NCBI GenBank assembly: GCA_031398695.1
Contig: JANNNU010000079.1
Location: 1 to 6,856 of the forward strand
Reading direction: 5' to 3'
DNA length: 6,856 bases
From: JAIYDJ01 sp031398695
Lineage (GTDB): Bacteria > Pseudomonadota > Alphaproteobacteria > Rhodobacterales > Rhodobacteraceae
In this document: positions 5,149-6,856 of the stretch, in pieces
Numbering within the stretch: the stretch's first letter is position 1
How the letters are laid out: every line of letters begins with the position of its first letter
Translations under genes and position numbers: made by a program
Notes under the pieces: model-generated
What the model saw: the letters and a program-made list of their open reading frames with translations, nothing else
Told to the model about the DNA's origin: nothing
Databases searched by the model: none

Positions 5149-6399
5149 CTACCCTGTTAACCCCGACGCCCGCAGGCCCCCGCGACGCCGGGCAAGGGGC
5201 AAGATCGCATCGGCAGCGCGACGCACGAGCATCGACGTGGTGATCAGCGTCGTGCCGTCGGGGGTGACCCGGAACCAGAGGCGGTCTTCGGCCTTGTCCT
5301 CGCCGACCACCAGACCTTCGGGCACCGATGTCCCTGCGCCCACGATGCAGTCGGTCAACCGCACGCCCGGTGCAACGCGTGCACCAGGCAGCAGCACGGA
5401 CCGGTCCAAGACTGCCCAGCGCGCCGGGTCGCCGGATCGCAGCAGCGGCGACAGGATGCGCATGCCGCCGGTTTCAAGTTCGGCGCCGAAACGGCTGCGG
5501 GACACGGCCACATCCGCCGGAAGAAGTCGGGGGATGCCCGGCACGACAGGGCGGCCGAAAGGCGGCGTGCGACCGGTAAAATCCAGTGCCGCCAGCCGGT
5601 AGGCATCCAGCGTGCCGACATCGCGCCAGTAAGGAACCTGCCCTTCCTGCCCAAACCCGTAGACCCCGGCGATGCCACCCTCCACGGCATGGGGCAGGAC
5701 ATGATGGCCGAAATCCAGCATGTCGGGATGCCGCATCAGCACATCACGCAGCCAGCGCCAGTCGCAGACATAGATGCCCATGCTCGCCAAGGCCCGGTCG
5801 TTCGCCCCGGCCATCGGCGCGGGGTCCGCGGGCTTTTCATCGAAACGGGTGATCCGTCCGTCGCCATCGGCCGCGATGATCCCGAACTCGCTCGCGCCAT
5901 CGATGGGCACCGGCAATGCCGCCACGGTCACCTTCGCCGACGAACGGCGGTGTTCGTCGATCAGAGCACGGTAATCCATGCTGTACACATGGTCGGCGGC
6001 CAGCACGAGTACCTCGCGGGCGTCCATCGCGTCCAGCGCCGCAATGTTGGCGCGCACCGCATCGGCAGTCCCCGCATAGCCACCCGCGCCCGCCAGCTGG
6101 CGCGCATCCCGCATCATGAGCCCGGCGCCAGGAAAGGCCCGCAGCCAGACTGCGTTCAGATGCCGTATGAGGGTTCCGGGTTGAAACTGCGTCGCCACCA
6201 GCATCCGCTGCACACCAGACGCGACGGCATTGGCCATCGTGAAATCCACGATCCGGTGAAGTCCGGCAAAATGCAGCGCTGGCTTGCACTCGCCTTGCGT
6301 CAATTCGTGCAACCGCGTGCCCTGCCCCCCCGCCAACAAGAACGCGACAGTCTGTGACAGATCGGGGCCGGATCGGGTCGTCGCGGGCGCGCGAGGCAT
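5149..6399 (-). CDS. glgC: GlgC-like glucose-1-phosphate adenylyltransferase (ADP-glucose pyrophosphorylase), divergent
   Basis: Predicted to make ADP-glucose from ATP and glucose-1-phosphate, the first committed step of bacterial glycogen synthesis, in the cytoplasm. The protein has 416 residues. The N-terminal nucleotidyltransferase domain shows LLAGGQGTRLHELT (21-34), CKPALHF (38-44), YAGTADAV (108-115), LAADHVYSMDY with catalytic Asp136, SEFGII (170-175), FDEKPA with glucose-1-phosphate-binding Lys189, LASMGIYV (204-211) and YWRDVGTLDAY (257-267). The left-handed beta-helix domain follows (about 295-375), with IPEGLV-like VPEGLVVGED (359-368). It departs from standard GlgC: the usual K-R-A-K-P is G-E-C-K-P at 36-40, and the segment before GTADAV is shortened. 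The ATG at 6399 is chosen for AAGGA 7 nt upstream; a TTG at 6429 lies within or before the predicted promoter. Upstream is an EcfG-like site. No glgA, glgB or glgP is adjacent. A related sugar nucleotidyltransferase role is possible. Confidence 0.82.
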   Translation of the reverse strand: MPRAPATTRSGPDLSQTVAFLLAGGQGTRLHELTQGECKPALHFAGLHRIVDFTMANAVASGVQRMLVATQFQPGTLIRHLNAVWLRAFPGAGLMMRDARQLAGAGGYAGTADAVRANIAALDAMDAREVLVLAADHVYSMDYRALIDEHRRSSAKVTVAALPVPIDGASEFGIIAADGDGRITRFDEKPADPAPMAGANDRALASMGIYVCDWRWLRDVLMRHPDMLDFGHHVLPHAVEGGIAGVYGFGQEGQVPYWRDVGTLDAYRLAALDFTGRTPPFGRPVVPGIPRLLPADVAVSRSRFGAELETGGMRILSPLLRSGDPARWAVLDRSVLLPGARVAPGVRLTDCIVGAGTSVPEGLVVGEDKAEDRLWFRVTPDGTTLITTSMLVRRAADAILPLARRRGGLRASGLTG

Positions 6400-6428
6400 G
6401 GTCACATCCTTTCGATTTTGCGTTGCCA

Positions 6429-6454
6429 AACCCGCTGATGCCCAAGCCGGTTCC
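6429..6454 (-). promoter_or_regulatory. EcfG-like promoter of glgC
   Basis: On the minus strand GGAAC (6454-6450) is followed by 17 bp and GGTT (6432-6429), one mismatch from CGTT. The start of transcription would fall near 6422, about 23 nt before the chosen ATG at 6399. That also argues against the upstream TTG start at 6429. Support is the pattern and its position; the -10 is imperfect. Confidence 0.5.
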
Positions 6455-6488
6455 CATCAACCGGTCGGTTTCGGTCCGTGAAATTTGT

Positions 6489-6513
6489 GGAACCGCATCC
6501 CGGCCGACGGGTT
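6489..6513 (+). promoter_or_regulatory. EcfG-like promoter of the PRC-barrel gene
   Basis: GGAAC (6489-6493), 16 bp, then GGTT (6510-6513): one mismatch from the EcfG -10. Transcription would start near 6520, leaving a leader of about 44 nt before the ATG at 6564. It is divergent from the glgC site, with the two -35 elements facing away across about 34 bp. Confidence 0.52.
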
Positions 6514-6563
6514 GTAATGCCGAGGGTAATGAAGCCCCATTTTTAGAATTAACGGAGAACACC

Positions 6564-6856
6564 ATGAAAAAGCTCATGCTTTCCACGGCGATCCTGGCTG
6601 CCATGACGGTTTCGGCAGCGGCGCAAGACGGCATCTTTCGCGGCGACATGACCGCCGGGTCGGTTGCCGCCTCCGATCTGATTGGCGCGCGCATCTATGC
6701 ATCCGAAGCGGCTCTGGACGCCACCGAATACAACGGGATCCAGGACGGCTGGGAAGATATCGGTGAGATCAATGACGTGATCCTCAGCCGTGAGGGTTCG
6801 GTCGAGTCGGTTCTGGTAGACATCGGCGGCTTCCTCGGGATGGGCGAACGTCAGGC
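6564..6856 (+). CDS. Secreted PRC-barrel domain protein, 3' end cut by window edge
   Basis: The first 97 residues are visible. A classic Sec signal peptide comes first: MKKLMLSTAILAAMTVSAAA, with probable cleavage after Ala20 (S-A-A-A before QDG). The mature protein is therefore periplasmic or envelope-associated. A PRC-barrel-like domain begins around residue 36 (ASDLIGARIYAS), then EDIGEINDVILSREGSVESV and LVDIGGFLGMGER, the usual strand pattern of the family. PRC-barrel domains bind partners or RNA in several settings, but the role of these secreted alphaproteobacterial forms is not known to me. The ATG at 6564 has GGAG 7 nt upstream. An EcfG-like promoter lies about 50 bp before the start, making it a candidate envelope-stress target of the GSR. 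It is divergent from glgC. The C-terminus is not in the window. Confidence 0.87.
   Translation, partial: MKKLMLSTAILAAMTVSAAAQDGIFRGDMTAGSVAASDLIGARIYASEAALDATEYNGIQDGWEDIGEINDVILSREGSVESVLVDIGGFLGMGERQ

Noticed and set aside
4840..5160. 106-residue plus-strand frame
   Set aside because: Arginine-rich, no motif, no good ribosome binding site, and antisense to the small minus-strand frame and the intergenic space.
6400..6429. TTG-initiated 10-residue extension of glgC
   Set aside because: The ATG at 6399 has AAGGA at ideal spacing, and the predicted transcript start lies downstream of the TTG.

Overview
The window is high-GC DNA from an alphaproteobacterium, most likely Rhodobacterales-like. 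The evidence is a complete core of the alphaproteobacterial general stress response (GSR): the anti-anti-sigma response regulator PhyR, the anti-sigma factor NepR and the sigma factor EcfG, together with matches to the EcfG promoter pattern (GGAAC, 16-17 bp, CGTT). The lineage is inferred from gene content and protein style; no rRNA or other marker is present.

Layout, left to right. A minus-strand operon reads leftward from about 2720: a GT2 glycosyltransferase, a GT4-type glycosyltransferase whose start overlaps the preceding stop (TGATG), then a large-type catalase (katE) that runs off the left edge. A perfect EcfG-type promoter lies 5' of the first gene. Next, a rho-independent terminator closes phyR, which is also on the minus strand. 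The short gap between phyR and the divergent nepR-ecfG pair holds a 10-bp perfect inverted repeat that can be read as an EcfG promoter on both strands. nepR and ecfG overlap by 4 bp (ATGA). Converging on ecfG from the right are two small minus-strand reading frames of unknown function, one interrupted by an in-frame amber codon. To their right is a divergent glgC-like glucose-1-phosphate adenylyltransferase gene on the minus strand. A divergent intergenic region with two EcfG-like sites follows, and then a secreted PRC-barrel protein gene on the plus strand that runs off the right edge.

How it fits together. In the known GSR circuit, phosphorylated PhyR binds NepR through its sigma-like N-terminal domain and releases EcfG. 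The window appears to hold both this switch and several of its targets: sugar transfer (possibly a surface or protective polysaccharide), peroxide removal, glucan precursor synthesis and an envelope PRC-barrel protein. Every main transcription unit has a candidate EcfG site upstream, so the region reads as a compact GSR island with autoregulation. No sensor histidine kinase for PhyR lies in the window. No mobile element, tRNA, rRNA or CRISPR array was seen.
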